Source of the DNA: Actinomadura formosensis NBRC 14204
GTDB lineage: Bacteria > Actinomycetota > Actinomycetes > Streptosporangiales > Streptosporangiaceae
Direction of reading: 5' to 3'
NCBI RefSeq assembly: GCF_001552155.1
Contig: NZ_BCQQ01000010.1
Span: 1-64,000 of the forward strand
DNA: 64,000 nt
Positions 11,581 through 20,397 of this stretch are shown here, piece after piece; positions within the stretch are counted from its first letter, which is position 1, and the number at the start of each line of letters is the position of its first letter. The position numbers and the translations under genes were made by a program. Under the pieces are notes generated by a model, which saw only the letters and a list, made by a program, of their open reading frames with translations, did no database searches and was not told the DNA's origin.

Positions 11581-12383
11581 CGCCGGGGTCGACCCTGAGC
11601 CCGGCCCCGCGGGCGGAACCGCCCGCGGCCGGGACCGGGACGTCGGCCCCGAACATCGCGAGGATGTGCGACTACCTGCTCGGCGGCAAGGACAACTACG
11701 CCGCGGACCGGGAGTCCGCTGAACGGGCACTGCGCAGGTGCCCGATCGTGCCGCGGCTCGTCCAGGCGAACAGGGGCTTCCTGGACCACGCCGCCGCACG
11801 GCTCGCCGGGGACGCCGGGCTGCGCCAGTTCGCCGACATCGGCTGCGGGCTGCCCGCGTCCGTCAACGTCGGTGACGTGGTCCGGCGAACCGACCCTGCC
11901 TGCCGCGTCGCCTACCTCGACAACGACCCGATGGTGCTCGTGCACGCGCGGGCCCTGCTCGCCGTCGACGAGAACACGGGCGTGGTCGAGGCGGACGTCC
12001 GCGATCCCGCCGCGCTGCTCGCCGACCCGGCACTGCGGCGGCTGATCGACCTCGCCGAGCCCGTGGGGGTGTTCCTGCTCGGCGTGCTGGACTTCGTCGC
12101 CGACGAGGACGACCCGCGCGGCATCGTGGACGCGCTGGCCGGCGGCCTCGCGCCCGGCAGCCACATCGTGATCAGCCACACGGAGCGGTCGCCGGAACTG
12201 GACCCGATCTCCCGGCCGCACCCGCGGCTCGGCACCCCGTTCCGGCCGCGGAGCATGGAGGAGATCACCGGCATCTGCCGCGGCCTGCGGTTGATCGAGC
12301 CGTATCCCGTCCGGCTGCCCCACGCCTCGCACGTCACCCGCCCGATGCCGCTGATCGGCTGCATCGGGCGCGTGCCGGGGTGA
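11565..12383 (+). CDS. SAM-dependent methyltransferase, DUF574 (PF04672) family
   Basis: The 272-residue protein carries the family signature ARMCDYLLGGKDNYAADR, followed by a Rossmann SAM site (FADIGCGLPAS, VAYLDNDPMVL). The family is large in Streptomyces and Actinomadura; substrates are unknown, and it is repeatedly encoded with HATPase_c_2 kinases as here. The start could be ATG 11565 or GTG 11577, the latter giving a GTGA overlap with the upstream gene; the difference is four residues. Function beyond methyl transfer cannot be read. Confidence 0.8.
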   Translation: MAAAVTPGSTLSPAPRAEPPAAGTGTSAPNIARMCDYLLGGKDNYAADRESAERALRRCPIVPRLVQANRGFLDHAAARLAGDAGLRQFADIGCGLPASVNVGDVVRRTDPACRVAYLDNDPMVLVHARALLAVDENTGVVEADVRDPAALLADPALRRLIDLAEPVGVFLLGVLDFVADEDDPRGIVDALAGGLAPGSHIVISHTERSPELDPISRPHPRLGTPFRPRSMEEITGICRGLRLIEPYPVRLPHASHVTRPMPLIGCIGRVPG

Positions 12384-12515
12384 CGCGCGGCCATGCCCAC
12401 CGCAACGCTCGCCGCCATCGGTGACGGGACGGACACATCCGCGGATCGTCCGGCTCGGGCGTTCGGCGCTTCGCTAAGATCAAGGCGTCGACGACTGCCG
12501 CATCGAGGGCGAGTG

Positions 12516-13562
12516 ATGACAGCGGACGGTGAGCCGAAGTCTCTCTCCGACATCACCAGGGACATGGGCCTGAACATGTCCGACGTCGCGGCCTTCTCCG
12601 GGCTCGACGAGAGCACGATCTTCCGGTTGTGGGACAACGTCGAATGGCTCGACCGGGTCAGCGGACGGTCGCTGCAGAGCCTGATGTCGTCCGTTCCGGG
12701 GATCGCCGAGTACTCGATGGCGCACGCCGTCCGCAAGAGACGCGACGGGCTCGTCGACAACCTGCACCGCGAAGGGCTGGCCGTCGACCTGGGCGCCCTG
12801 GAGAACTCGACCGTCCCGCAGCAGCACCTGCTGAACGCCCTTGAGGCGGCGCTGCACATCGTCCGCGGGCAGGCGACGCAGAAGACGTCCTCCTTCATCG
12901 CCCGGTTCTGGGGACGCGACCAGGACCGCGCGCTCTCCGCGCTCTACTCCACCGACGCCGGCCACGGCCTGCTGGTGGACCCGCAGAAACTCTTCGACTC
13001 CTCGGTCGACCTGGCCCCCCGCCTGAACCGCAAGACGTACTCGTTCCACTCGATCCTGGCGCTCAACATCCTCACGCACCAGGTCAGCAAGGTGACCGGG
13101 ACGCTGGAGACCGACCTCGGCTTCGAAGTGCCCGGACGGCAGGCCGCGTTCATGATGCGCGGCGTCGTGATGGGAACCCTGATCGGCTCGAACGACTTCG
13201 AACTCGCCGAGCGGTACCGCAGGGAACTCGACGCCACGCCCGTGTACGCGGCACTGGAGGAATGGGCGTTCCCGACCTACACCAGAGACGGCCGCATCAG
13301 CAGCGACTTCACCTTGCCGAGCTCCCTGTCGCTGCGCAACACGGCGACCGAGGTGCTGCGCGAGATAGCGGTCTACAACGACGCCTACCTGTACTACCTG
13401 GTGTCGACGTACATTCCGCTGGCGTTGAAGCGCGACCCCGCGTTCGGTGGCAAGATCACCGAGTTGATCCAGGCGCTGGAACTGCGCGGGGCCGACTGCC
13501 AGGACAGAAGGACACGACAGGCCTGTAACACGCTGGTGCGGCGGCTGAAGGTCAGCGCCTGA
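12516..13562 (+). CDS. Unknown protein with N-terminal HTH-like segment
   Basis: I do not recognise this 348-residue protein. Its first 60 residues (SLSDITRDMGLNMSDVAAFS, then GLDESTIFRLWDNVEWLDRV) look like a helix-turn-helix that tests DNA contacts; the rest is predicted to be helical, with no catalytic motif or membrane segment. ATG 12516 is preceded by a GAGGGCGAG ribosome site (an adjacent GTG at 12513 is possible). It follows the DUF574 gene after a 130-bp gap and precedes a methyltransferase gene by 40 bp, so it may co-transcribe with the latter. A transcriptional regulator is the most likely role, as inference. Confidence 0.5.
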   Translation: MTADGEPKSLSDITRDMGLNMSDVAAFSGLDESTIFRLWDNVEWLDRVSGRSLQSLMSSVPGIAEYSMAHAVRKRRDGLVDNLHREGLAVDLGALENSTVPQQHLLNALEAALHIVRGQATQKTSSFIARFWGRDQDRALSALYSTDAGHGLLVDPQKLFDSSVDLAPRLNRKTYSFHSILALNILTHQVSKVTGTLETDLGFEVPGRQAAFMMRGVVMGTLIGSNDFELAERYRRELDATPVYAALEEWAFPTYTRDGRISSDFTLPSSLSLRNTATEVLREIAVYNDAYLYYLVSTYIPLALKRDPAFGGKITELIQALELRGADCQDRRTRQACNTLVRRLKVSA

Positions 13563-13602
13563 ACCGGTGTGGGACACGGCCGCACGGAGAAATGGGGAGC
13601 CG

Positions 13603-14358
13603 GTGGAGGACACGGCGCAGGCCATCGCGAATCTGACCCGCGAAAGGTGGGAGGCCAACGCGCAGTATTGGGTCAAGGTGATCCGGGAGCGCCGCGACCG
13701 GTACCGGACCGAACTGACCGACGCCGCCGTCCTCGACGCCGTCGGCCCCTGCGCGGGGCTGCGCGTCCTGGACGCCGGATGCGGCGAAGGCTACCTCTCC
13801 CGCACGCTCGCCTCCATGGGCGCGGACGTCACCGGCGTGGACGCCGCGCAAGGGCTGGTCGACGCGGCCTCGTCCCATCCGTCGCCCGGCGCCGAATTCC
13901 TCCGCGCCAGTGTCGAGGACCTGCCCCTGGACGACGATCAGTACGACCTCGTCCTCTGCAACCACCTGTTCAGCCACCTGCAGGACCCGTCCCGCGCCAT
14001 CGGCGAGTTCGCACGCGTCCTGAAGAGCGGCGGGCGGCTGATCCTGCTGACCCTGCACCCGTGCTTCTACGTCGAGAACTCCGAGCAGGGCGCGATGAAC
14101 AGCGTCCCGGCGGCGCAGTACTTCGCCCCGCGCGGCATCGACCAGCGGTTCATGGTGGACGGCATGGAATCCCCTTCGATGATCACAAGCTGGCTCCGGC
14201 CGCTGGAGTACTACGCTGGAACGCTCCGAGACGCCGGATTCGTCATCGCGGACCTCCGCGAACCGCATCCAACGGAAGAGCAACTGCGGGACGACCCGTG
14301 GTGGCGCAAGGGCTTCCCCATGGCGATGTTCCTGCTCCTGATCGCGGAGCGCCGCTAG
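13603..14358 (+). CDS. Class I SAM-dependent methyltransferase (Methyltransf_11/25)
   Basis: The protein of about 251 residues has SAM motif I VLDAGCGEGYLSRTL, the acidic ribose contact VTGVDAAQGLV, and post-I motifs FLRASVEDLPL and YDLVLCNHLFSHL. The C-terminal part (FAPRGIDQRFMVDGM; WLRPLEYYAGTLRDAGF) looks like a small-molecule methyltransferase cap. I prefer GTG 13603 (GGGGAG three bases upstream) over GTG 13567, which has no ribosome site. The substrate is unknown. Confidence 0.75.
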   Translation: MEDTAQAIANLTRERWEANAQYWVKVIRERRDRYRTELTDAAVLDAVGPCAGLRVLDAGCGEGYLSRTLASMGADVTGVDAAQGLVDAASSHPSPGAEFLRASVEDLPLDDDQYDLVLCNHLFSHLQDPSRAIGEFARVLKSGGRLILLTLHPCFYVENSEQGAMNSVPAAQYFAPRGIDQRFMVDGMESPSMITSWLRPLEYYAGTLRDAGFVIADLREPHPTEEQLRDDPWWRKGFPMAMFLLLIAERR

Positions 14359-14389
14359 GGTCCTCCCCCTGGCCGCTAGGGTCCTCCCT
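14351..14389 (+). promoter_or_regulatory. Tandem 17-bp repeat forming a leaderless promoter
   Basis: GCCGCTAGGGTCCTCCC occurs twice, at 14351-14367 and 14372-14388. The second copy puts a TAGGGT -10 box (14377-14382) 7 nt before ATG 14390, with no Shine-Dalgarno sequence, so the transcript is probably leaderless. The first copy contains the TAG stop of the upstream gene. A duplication of the -10 region is the simplest explanation. Confidence 0.5.
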
Positions 14390-14989
14390 ATGGAGGACGT
14401 GCCATCCGGGCTGGCCGGGCATCCGGACAGGCTCCGGTGGAACAGCAAGTACGAGGCCGCGCCCGGCCTGTCACCCGTCCATCCGCTGGCGGAACGGGCG
14501 CTGGCGCTGCCGATGCCGGACGGCGGGGTGCTCGACCTCGCCTCCGGGCCGTCCGGCAGCGCGCTGCTGGCCGCCGCCGCGGGACGGCACGTGACGGCCG
14601 TCGACATCTCCGAGATCGCGCTCGGGCGGCTCGGCGCGCAGGCCCGGCGGCGCGGCCTCGGCTCGCTGATCACGCTCGTCCAGGCCGACCTCGGCGGCTG
14701 GCGGCCGGAGCCGCCGGGATACGCGCTCGTCCTGTGCACCGGGTTCTGGGACCGCGCCGTGTTCGGGCGCGCGGCCGGCGCCGTCCTGCCGGGCGGGCTG
14801 CTGGCCTGGGAGGCGTTCACCGAGGACGCCCGCCGCGACCGGCCGCGGATGCCCGCCGAATGGTGTCTCGCGGCCGGCGAGCCCGCCTCTCTCCTGCCCG
14901 GCGGCTACACCGTCCTCTCCCAGGCCGACGACCCGGCCACCGCCAAACGGCACCTCCTGGCCCGGCGTCACTCCGGGCCGGCGCGTTAA
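14390..14989 (+). CDS. Class I SAM-dependent methyltransferase, TehB-like
   Basis: The 199-residue protein is short and compact: GVLDLASGPSGSALL (SAM motif I), VTAVDISEIALGRL (motif II) and LVQADLGGW (motif III), then GYALVLCTGFWDRAVF. It resembles small TehB/thiopurine-type methyltransferases. It probably starts at ATG 14390 as a leaderless message (see the repeat upstream). Its stop overlaps that of the convergent xthA by 3 bp. The substrate is unknown. Confidence 0.7.
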   Translation: MEDVPSGLAGHPDRLRWNSKYEAAPGLSPVHPLAERALALPMPDGGVLDLASGPSGSALLAAAAGRHVTAVDISEIALGRLGAQARRRGLGSLITLVQADLGGWRPEPPGYALVLCTGFWDRAVFGRAAGAVLPGGLLAWEAFTEDARRDRPRMPAEWCLAAGEPASLLPGGYTVLSQADDPATAKRHLLARRHSGPAR

Positions 14990-15804
14990 TCCAGATCGAC
15001 CACCACGGGGGCATGGTCGGACGGCCCCTTGCCCTTGCGGGCCTCCCGGTCGACGTAGGCGGAGCCGACCCGCTCGGCCACGGGGGCGCTCGCATAGAAC
15101 AGGTCGATGCGCATACCGAGGTTCTTGTGGAACATCCCGGCCCGATAATCCCAGTACGTGTAGGGGTGGGGGCCCTTCATCGGGGTGGGGACGACGTCGT
15201 CCAGGCCCAGGGCGCGCAGGTCGGCGAGTACCCGGCGCTCGGCGGGCGTGACGTGGGTGGAGCCGGCGAACGCGGCCGGGTCCCAGACGTCGTCGTCGGT
15301 GGGCGCCACGTTGTAGTCGCCGCACGCGACCAGCGGCGTCCCGCCGGCCAGTTCGGCGGCCAGCGCGTCGCGGAGGGCCGCGAACCAGTCGAGCTTGTAG
15401 GCGTAGTGGGCCGACTCCGGGGTGCGGCCGTTCGGCGCGTAAAGCGACCAGATCCGTATCCCGCCGCAGGTGGCGCCGATCGCGCGGGCCTCCGGAGTCA
15501 GCAGGACCGGCTCGGTCAGCTTCGTCTGCTCCTCCGCCTCGCCCTCGTACACGGGTTCGCCGGGAAAGCCGTTGGAGACGTCCTCGATGCCGACCCGGGA
15601 AAGAATCGCCACCCCGTTCCACCGGCCGTCGCCGTGCGCGGCGGTGGTGTAGCCGAGTTCCGCGACATCGGCGGACGGGAACATGTCCGCGGGGCACTTG
15701 GTCTCCTGCAGGCAGAGGACGTCCGGCTTGGTCTCGTCCAGCCAGGAGAGAAGGCGCGGCAGCCGGGCCTTGACCGAGTTGACGTTCCACGTCGCGAGTC
15801 GCAT
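14986..15804 (-). CDS. xthA: Exodeoxyribonuclease III
   Basis: The 272-residue protein is a full-length ExoIII-type endonuclease/exonuclease/phosphatase. It starts MRLATWNVNSVKARL with the metal-binding Asn/Glu pattern (LCLQETKC), then CGDYNVAPTDDD, and ends with the catalytic SDHAPVVVDLD. It cleaves DNA 5' of abasic sites and removes 3' blocks during base-excision repair. A GGGGGG run stands just before the ATG. The gene is monocistronic and convergent with the upstream methyltransferase gene. Confidence 0.92.
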   Translation of the reverse strand: MRLATWNVNSVKARLPRLLSWLDETKPDVLCLQETKCPADMFPSADVAELGYTTAAHGDGRWNGVAILSRVGIEDVSNGFPGEPVYEGEAEEQTKLTEPVLLTPEARAIGATCGGIRIWSLYAPNGRTPESAHYAYKLDWFAALRDALAAELAGGTPLVACGDYNVAPTDDDVWDPAAFAGSTHVTPAERRVLADLRALGLDDVVPTPMKGPHPYTYWDYRAGMFHKNLGMRIDLFYASAPVAERVGSAYVDREARKGKGPSDHAPVVVDLD

Positions 15805-15908
15805 CCCCCCAGCCTGCCATCCGGCGGCGCTATCCTGGCGGCTTCCCCTGTCCCCTGCCGGACGGCACCGTAGACGTCGCGTGACCGGTAGATTGCGGGT
15901 CGGCCTCC

Positions 15909-15937
15909 TTTACACGGTTTTCACGCTGTGCTTAGCC
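15909..15937 (+). promoter_or_regulatory. Candidate promoter of the FKBP gene
   Basis: TTTACA (15909-15914) and TTAGCC (15932-15937) are spaced by 17 bp, about 60 nt upstream of the FKBP ATG. The -10 match is only partial. Confidence 0.35.
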
Positions 15938-15996
15938 CGGCCCTGGAAGGGTGGTCACGTTCTTGATGTCGTCAAACCCGGAGCAAGTGAGGAACC

Positions 15997-17142
15997 ATGT
16001 CCGAGGATGACAAGCCCCGGGGCAAGCCGGCGGTCAAGGCGAAGGCGAAGATCCCGAACGCCCAGAGCATCCGCAGCCCCGAGTTCACCCCCCACGGCAT
16101 CAGCGCGGGCCGCGGCAGCGGGCTGAACCGGCCGTCCGCGCTGACCGCCAAGCAGGCGCGCAAGCGGCGGCTGATGATGATCGCCGGAATCGTCGTGGCC
16201 GCGCTGGCGATCTCCGGGGGCGTGGCGTGGTGGGTCACCCGCCCCGGCCCCAGGCTTGAGGTGAGCGGCAAGTTCGGGGCCGAGCCGAAGGTGGAGATCC
16301 CCACCAAGCTGGAGCCGGCCAAGACCCTCAAGGTGACCACCCCCATCCGGGGCACCGGTCGCGCGCTCGCCGACGGCGACACCGTCTACGTCCAGTTCGC
16401 CACCTACAAGTGGGCCAAGGACAAGGACGAGGAGAACTCGCGCGTCAAGAGCAGCAGCGAGAAGGTCAGCTCCACCTATGAGCAGCAGGCGCAGCAGCCG
16501 AGCGGCCCGCGGCCCCTCGTCGTCGGCAAGAGCGGCCTGAAGGACATCGACAAGAACCTGGTCGGCAAGACCGTCGGCAGCCGGGTCGTCCTGCAGCTCC
16601 CGCCGTCCAAGGACCTCAGCCAGCTGAGCCCGCAGCAGATCGGCAAGACCGACGCGGTCATATTCATCCTGGACATCCAGGCCGCCGTGCCGAAGGACCC
16701 GCAGCCGCAGGGCACCGAGAAGAAGCTGGACGACAAGAACCTGCCCAAGGTCGAGGACAAGGGCGCCGGCAAGGAGCCCAAGGTCACGATCCCGGGCCGG
16801 GACGCGCCGGACAAGCTCCAGGTCAAGACCCTCGTCGAGGGCACCGGGCCCGCGCTCGCCAAGGGCGACGACGCCATCGTGCACTACGTGGGCAAGATCT
16901 GGAAGAGCGGCGACAAGTTCGACTCCAGCTGGGACAACAAGCAGCCGGCGAACTTCCCGATCGGCACCGGCGCGACCATCCCCGGCTTCGACAAGGGCCT
17001 CACGGGCGCGAAGGTCGGCAGCCGCGTGCTGCTCGTCCTGCCGCCCGCCGACGGCTACGGCAAGCAGGGCAGCCCGCCCAAGATCAAGGGCGACGACACC
17101 CTGGTGTTCGTCGTGGACATCCTCGCCAAGATCCAGAAGTAG
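15997..17142 (+). CDS. Membrane-anchored two-domain FKBP peptidyl-prolyl isomerase
   Basis: The 381-residue protein has a ~55-residue basic cytoplasmic tail, one membrane helix (about 62-80, MMIAGIVVAALAISGGVAWW) and two extracytoplasmic FKBP domains. The second (about 275-381) is canonical: VHYVGKIW, FDSSW, IPGFDKGLTGAKVGSR and the YGKQGSP flap. The first (about 105-230) keeps the frame but has a long insertion and lacks the usual aromatic FK506-pocket residues, so it is probably non-catalytic or chaperone-like. The likely role is folding of exported proteins at the outer face of the membrane. A GC-rich hairpin follows. Confidence 0.88.
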   Translation: MSEDDKPRGKPAVKAKAKIPNAQSIRSPEFTPHGISAGRGSGLNRPSALTAKQARKRRLMMIAGIVVAALAISGGVAWWVTRPGPRLEVSGKFGAEPKVEIPTKLEPAKTLKVTTPIRGTGRALADGDTVYVQFATYKWAKDKDEENSRVKSSSEKVSSTYEQQAQQPSGPRPLVVGKSGLKDIDKNLVGKTVGSRVVLQLPPSKDLSQLSPQQIGKTDAVIFILDIQAAVPKDPQPQGTEKKLDDKNLPKVEDKGAGKEPKVTIPGRDAPDKLQVKTLVEGTGPALAKGDDAIVHYVGKIWKSGDKFDSSWDNKQPANFPIGTGATIPGFDKGLTGAKVGSRVLLVLPPADGYGKQGSPPKIKGDDTLVFVVDILAKIQK

Positions 17143-17187
17143 GCGGGGGCGCGGCACGGCCGCGGGCGGACTCGCCGGAGAACGGGA

Positions 17188-17230
17188 GAGCGGCGGGGGA
17201 CCCGATCGGGACCCCGCCGCTCGGCGTTTG
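17188..17230 (+). terminator. GC-rich hairpin terminator
   Basis: An 11-bp perfect stem GAGCGGCGGGG/CCCCGCCGCTC (17188-17198 with 17212-17222) and a 13-nt loop, followed by GGCGTTTG. The T-tract is poor, as is usual in actinomycetes. Confidence 0.6.
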
Positions 17231-17379
17231 CGAAAAGTCGCGTTGCGACATCCGTCACGACAACCGGCGGAGCCGATCGCCCGTCTCCCTATTGGGAGGC
17301 CATGGGTTGCGCATTGGGCGGCCGGCGCACGGATCCCCTCCAGGTATCGTCCGGTGAAAGAATTGATCACGGGGGGCTT

Positions 17380-20004
17380 GTGAGCGACAGCGGAAAGACC
17401 CCGGAGGGCGGCGCGCCCACCGGGCCCGGCGAGGCGGACCTGCCCGACACCCAGGTCGGGGCGCCGGCCGGGGCGGACGGTCCGGCGATCGGCACGCTGA
17501 CCGCGCAGACCGAAGAAGCCGCCCAGAAGCCGGAATTCCCGGCCGAGGACGACATATCTCAGAACGGCGGCAAGGACCGCGAAGCGCGCGAGTCCGCCGG
17601 GGACGCGGCCGAATCGTCCGGCACCGAAACGGCGCACGAAGCATCCGGCGGCAAAGCGCCCGAGGCCGAAGCGACCGACGCCGAAACGGCCGGAACCGAA
17701 ACGGATGAGGCGGGTGAAGCCGCGCCCGCCGGGGTTGAGGCACCGAGCACGGGTGATACCAAGGCCATGCCTGCCGCCTCGTCCAAGCACGGCTCCGAGC
17801 ACGGCTCCGAGCACGGCGGGCCGCCGCCCGGAAGCGGCGGGCCCGGCGGTGGCGGCGGACGGGGCCGGGGGCCGCGCAAGCCGCGCAGCCGCAAGGCGCG
17901 GTTCCTGCGCCGGACGCTGTTCCTGCTGTTCGGGCTCATCGGGTTCTGCATCGCCGCGTTCGTCCTCGCCTACGTGTTCACCCCCGTGCCGTCCCCGCAG
18001 GAGAAGGCGATCGCGCAGGGGCCGACGTTCTACTACTCCGACGGCAGGACGGAGATCGCGAAGACCGGCATCAACCGGGACGCGGTCAAGCTCGACCGGA
18101 TCCCGAAGAGCACCCGCAACGCGGTCATCGCCGCGGAGAACGGCAGCTTCTACGACGACCCGGGCGTGTCGGTGGCGGGCACGGCGCGGGCCTTCTGGTC
18201 CACGGTGACCGGACGGCAGTTGCAGGGCGGGTCGACGATCACGCAGCAGATGGTCCGCAACTACTACGGCGGCATCGGCAAGGAGCGGTCGCTCACCCGC
18301 AAGCTCAAAGAGATCATGGTCGCGCTGAAGGTGGACCGGGAGAAGCCCAAGGACTGGATCCTGGAGCAGTACCTCAACACGATCTACTTCGGGCGCAACG
18401 CCTACGGGGTGCAGGCCGCCGCCCACGCCTACTACGACAAGGACGTCTCGGACCTGACGCCCGCCGAGGGCGCCTACCTCGCCGCCGCCATCCAGCAGCC
18501 GAGCAACTTCTCCGACCCGACCGGCGACCAGCGCGTCCGCGCCGAGCAGCGGTGGCGCGCCGTCCTCGGCAACATGGTCCGGGACGGGTTCCTGACGTCC
18601 GCCGACGCCGCGTCGATGAAGTTCCCCCTGCCGGTCAAGCAGAAGATCACCGACGTCCTCAAGGGCCAGAAGGGCTACATGGTCAACGTGGCCAAGAAGG
18701 AGCTCACCGAGCGCCGCGGCTACAGCGAGGACGAGATCAACCGCAGCGGGCTGAAGATCACCACGACGTTCGACAAGCGGCTGATGGACGCGATGAAGCA
18801 GGCCGTGGCGGGCAACACCCCGGACGGGATGAGCAAGAAGATCCGCACCGGGGCGGTGTCGGTCGATCCGTCCACCGGGCAGGTGCTCGCCTTCTACGGC
18901 GGCCGCGGCTATCTGGAGGAGGCGCTGAGCAGCGCCTTCGGCGACCACGCGCAGGCCGGGTCGGGGTTCAAGCCGATCGCGCTCGCCGCCGCGCTGCAGG
19001 ACGGCCGGTCGCTCGACGACACCTACGACGGCAGCTCACCGCAGACGTTCGGCGGCTCGCCCATCCACAACGACAGCGACGAGAACTTCGGGATGGTGGA
19101 CCTCGTCACCGCCACCCAGCACTCGATCAACACCGCCTACGTCAACCTCGGCCAGGACATCGGCAACGAGAAGATCGCCGAGATGGCCGAGAAGATGGGC
19201 ATCCCCCGGTCGCAGATGACCGCCGACCAGCGCCACGCCGCGACGTTCCCGCTCGGCATCGTGTCGCTGCATCCCGTCCAGCAGGCGGGCGTGTACGCGA
19301 CGTTCGCGTCCGAGGGCCTGCACCGGACGCCGTTCGTGGTGAAGTCCGTCACCGGCGGCGAGAACGAGAAGCGCACGTTCACCGAGGAGGGGGAGCGGGC
19401 GCTCAGCGTGCAGAACGCGCGGGACGCGACGTATGCGATGCAGCAGGTCGTCCAGGGCGGTACCGGGACGAACGCGCAGCTTCCCGACGGCCGTGAGGTC
19501 GCGGGCAAGACCGGCACCACCGACGAGGGCCGGGCGATCTGGTTCAACGGGTTCATCCCGCAGATGGCGACGTCGGTCGCGATGTTCCGCAGCGACGGCA
19601 AGCCGCTGAACATCCCCGGCTACGGCGCGTACGGCGGGCAACTGCCCGCACAGATCTGGCGCTCCTACATGTCGGACGCCGTCAACATCAAGGACTACGC
19701 GCCCAAGTCGTTCGGGTCGCCGTCCACCACCCCGGGCGGCGGCTACGACACGCCGCCCCCGCAGGACTCGCCCGGCACGCCGGAGCCGCCGCCCACGACC
19801 GTGCCGTCCGAGCCGCCGCCGACCACCGAGGAACCCGACATCCCGCTGCCGCCCACGCCGACCGTGCCGCCGACCATCGTCCCGCCCGAGCCCGGCGGAG
19901 GCGGCGGGGGCGGCGACCAGCCCGGCGGCGGAGGCGGTGACGGCGGGGGCGGCGGCACCGGCGGTGGAGGCACCGGCGGAGCCGGCCCGGTCTCCTCCAG
20001 GTAG
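17380..20004 (+). CDS. Bifunctional penicillin-binding protein (GT51 transglycosylase / transpeptidase)
   Basis: The protein of about 874 residues has a ~170-residue acidic, disordered cytoplasmic head, a basic patch and one membrane helix (about 176-200). Next come a GT51 domain with catalytic Glu253 (AAENGSFYDDPG) and QGGSTITQQMVRNYY, and a transpeptidase with SxxK at Ser528 (AGSGFKPIAL), SxN (HSINTAYV) and KTGT near 710. The tail (from about 770) is Pro/Thr then Gly-rich and probably crosses the wall. It polymerises and cross-links peptidoglycan. I chose GTG 17380 (VSDSGKTPEG) with GGGGGG three bases upstream; no ribosome site supports the longer frame. SGFK replaces the more common S-T/S-F-K but keeps the catalytic Ser and Lys. 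Confidence 0.9.
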   Translation: MSDSGKTPEGGAPTGPGEADLPDTQVGAPAGADGPAIGTLTAQTEEAAQKPEFPAEDDISQNGGKDREARESAGDAAESSGTETAHEASGGKAPEAEATDAETAGTETDEAGEAAPAGVEAPSTGDTKAMPAASSKHGSEHGSEHGGPPPGSGGPGGGGGRGRGPRKPRSRKARFLRRTLFLLFGLIGFCIAAFVLAYVFTPVPSPQEKAIAQGPTFYYSDGRTEIAKTGINRDAVKLDRIPKSTRNAVIAAENGSFYDDPGVSVAGTARAFWSTVTGRQLQGGSTITQQMVRNYYGGIGKERSLTRKLKEIMVALKVDREKPKDWILEQYLNTIYFGRNAYGVQAAAHAYYDKDVSDLTPAEGAYLAAAIQQPSNFSDPTGDQRVRAEQRWRAVLGNMVRDGFLTSADAASMKFPLPVKQKITDVLKGQKGYMVNVAKKELTERRGYSEDEINRSGLKITTTFDKRLMDAMKQAVAGNTPDGMSKKIRTGAVSVDPSTGQVLAFYGGRGYLEEALSSAFGDHAQAGSGFKPIALAAALQDGRSLDDTYDGSSPQTFGGSPIHNDSDENFGMVDLVTATQHSINTAYVNLGQDIGNEKIAEMAEKMGIPRSQMTADQRHAATFPLGIVSLHPVQQAGVYATFASEGLHRTPFVVKSVTGGENEKRTFTEEGERALSVQNARDATYAMQQVVQGGTGTNAQLPDGREVAGKTGTTDEGRAIWFNGFIPQMATSVAMFRSDGKPLNIPGYGAYGGQLPAQIWRSYMSDAVNIKDYAPKSFGSPSTTPGGGYDTPPPQDSPGTPEPPPTTVPSEPPPTTEEPDIPLPPTPTVPPTIVPPEPGGGGGGGDQPGGGGGDGGGGGTGGGGTGGAGPVSSR

Positions 20005-20025
20005 CAAGCCCGGTCGCGGGCCGGC

Positions 20026-20397
20026 TCAGTCGCAGGCCGCGCCGATACTGGCCGGTGTCTCCTTCATCACCGTGTTGAGCTGGGAGACGTCGCCGGTGCC
20101 GACGGCGGGCGCGGCGGCGCGCAGCCTGTCCGCCTCCGCCGTCAGCGCCTTCCGCAGCGCACTGTCGTCGGCCTTCTTCGCCAGCCCGTCGACCCGTCCG
20201 GCGAGCTGCTCGGTCGCCTGCCGCCACTGCACGGGCTCGGCCGCCGGAATGCTCCTGACCTGGGTGATGTACTGCTGGAACACCTTCTTGGCGTCGGTGC
20301 ACACCTGGCCGGAGTTGCCGCCCAGCATCCCGCACCCGCTCAGGGCGCCGAGCATCACCACGCCTCCGGCCAGCGCCCGAACCACCCCGTACCGCAT
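20026..20397 (-). CDS. Small putative lipoprotein
   Basis: The 123-residue protein starts MRYGVVRALAGGVVMLGALSG and carries a lipobox LSGC (Cys22), so it should be lipidated at the outer face of the membrane. The mature part is a helical domain with one further cysteine pair (VCTDAKKVF and GAACD at the end) that could form a disulfide. GGGAGG precedes the ATG at good spacing. It converges on the PBP gene. Function unknown. Confidence 0.75.
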   Translation of the reverse strand: MRYGVVRALAGGVVMLGALSGCGMLGGNSGQVCTDAKKVFQQYITQVRSIPAAEPVQWRQATEQLAGRVDGLAKKADDSALRKALTAEADRLRAAAPAVGTGDVSQLNTVMKETPASIGAACD

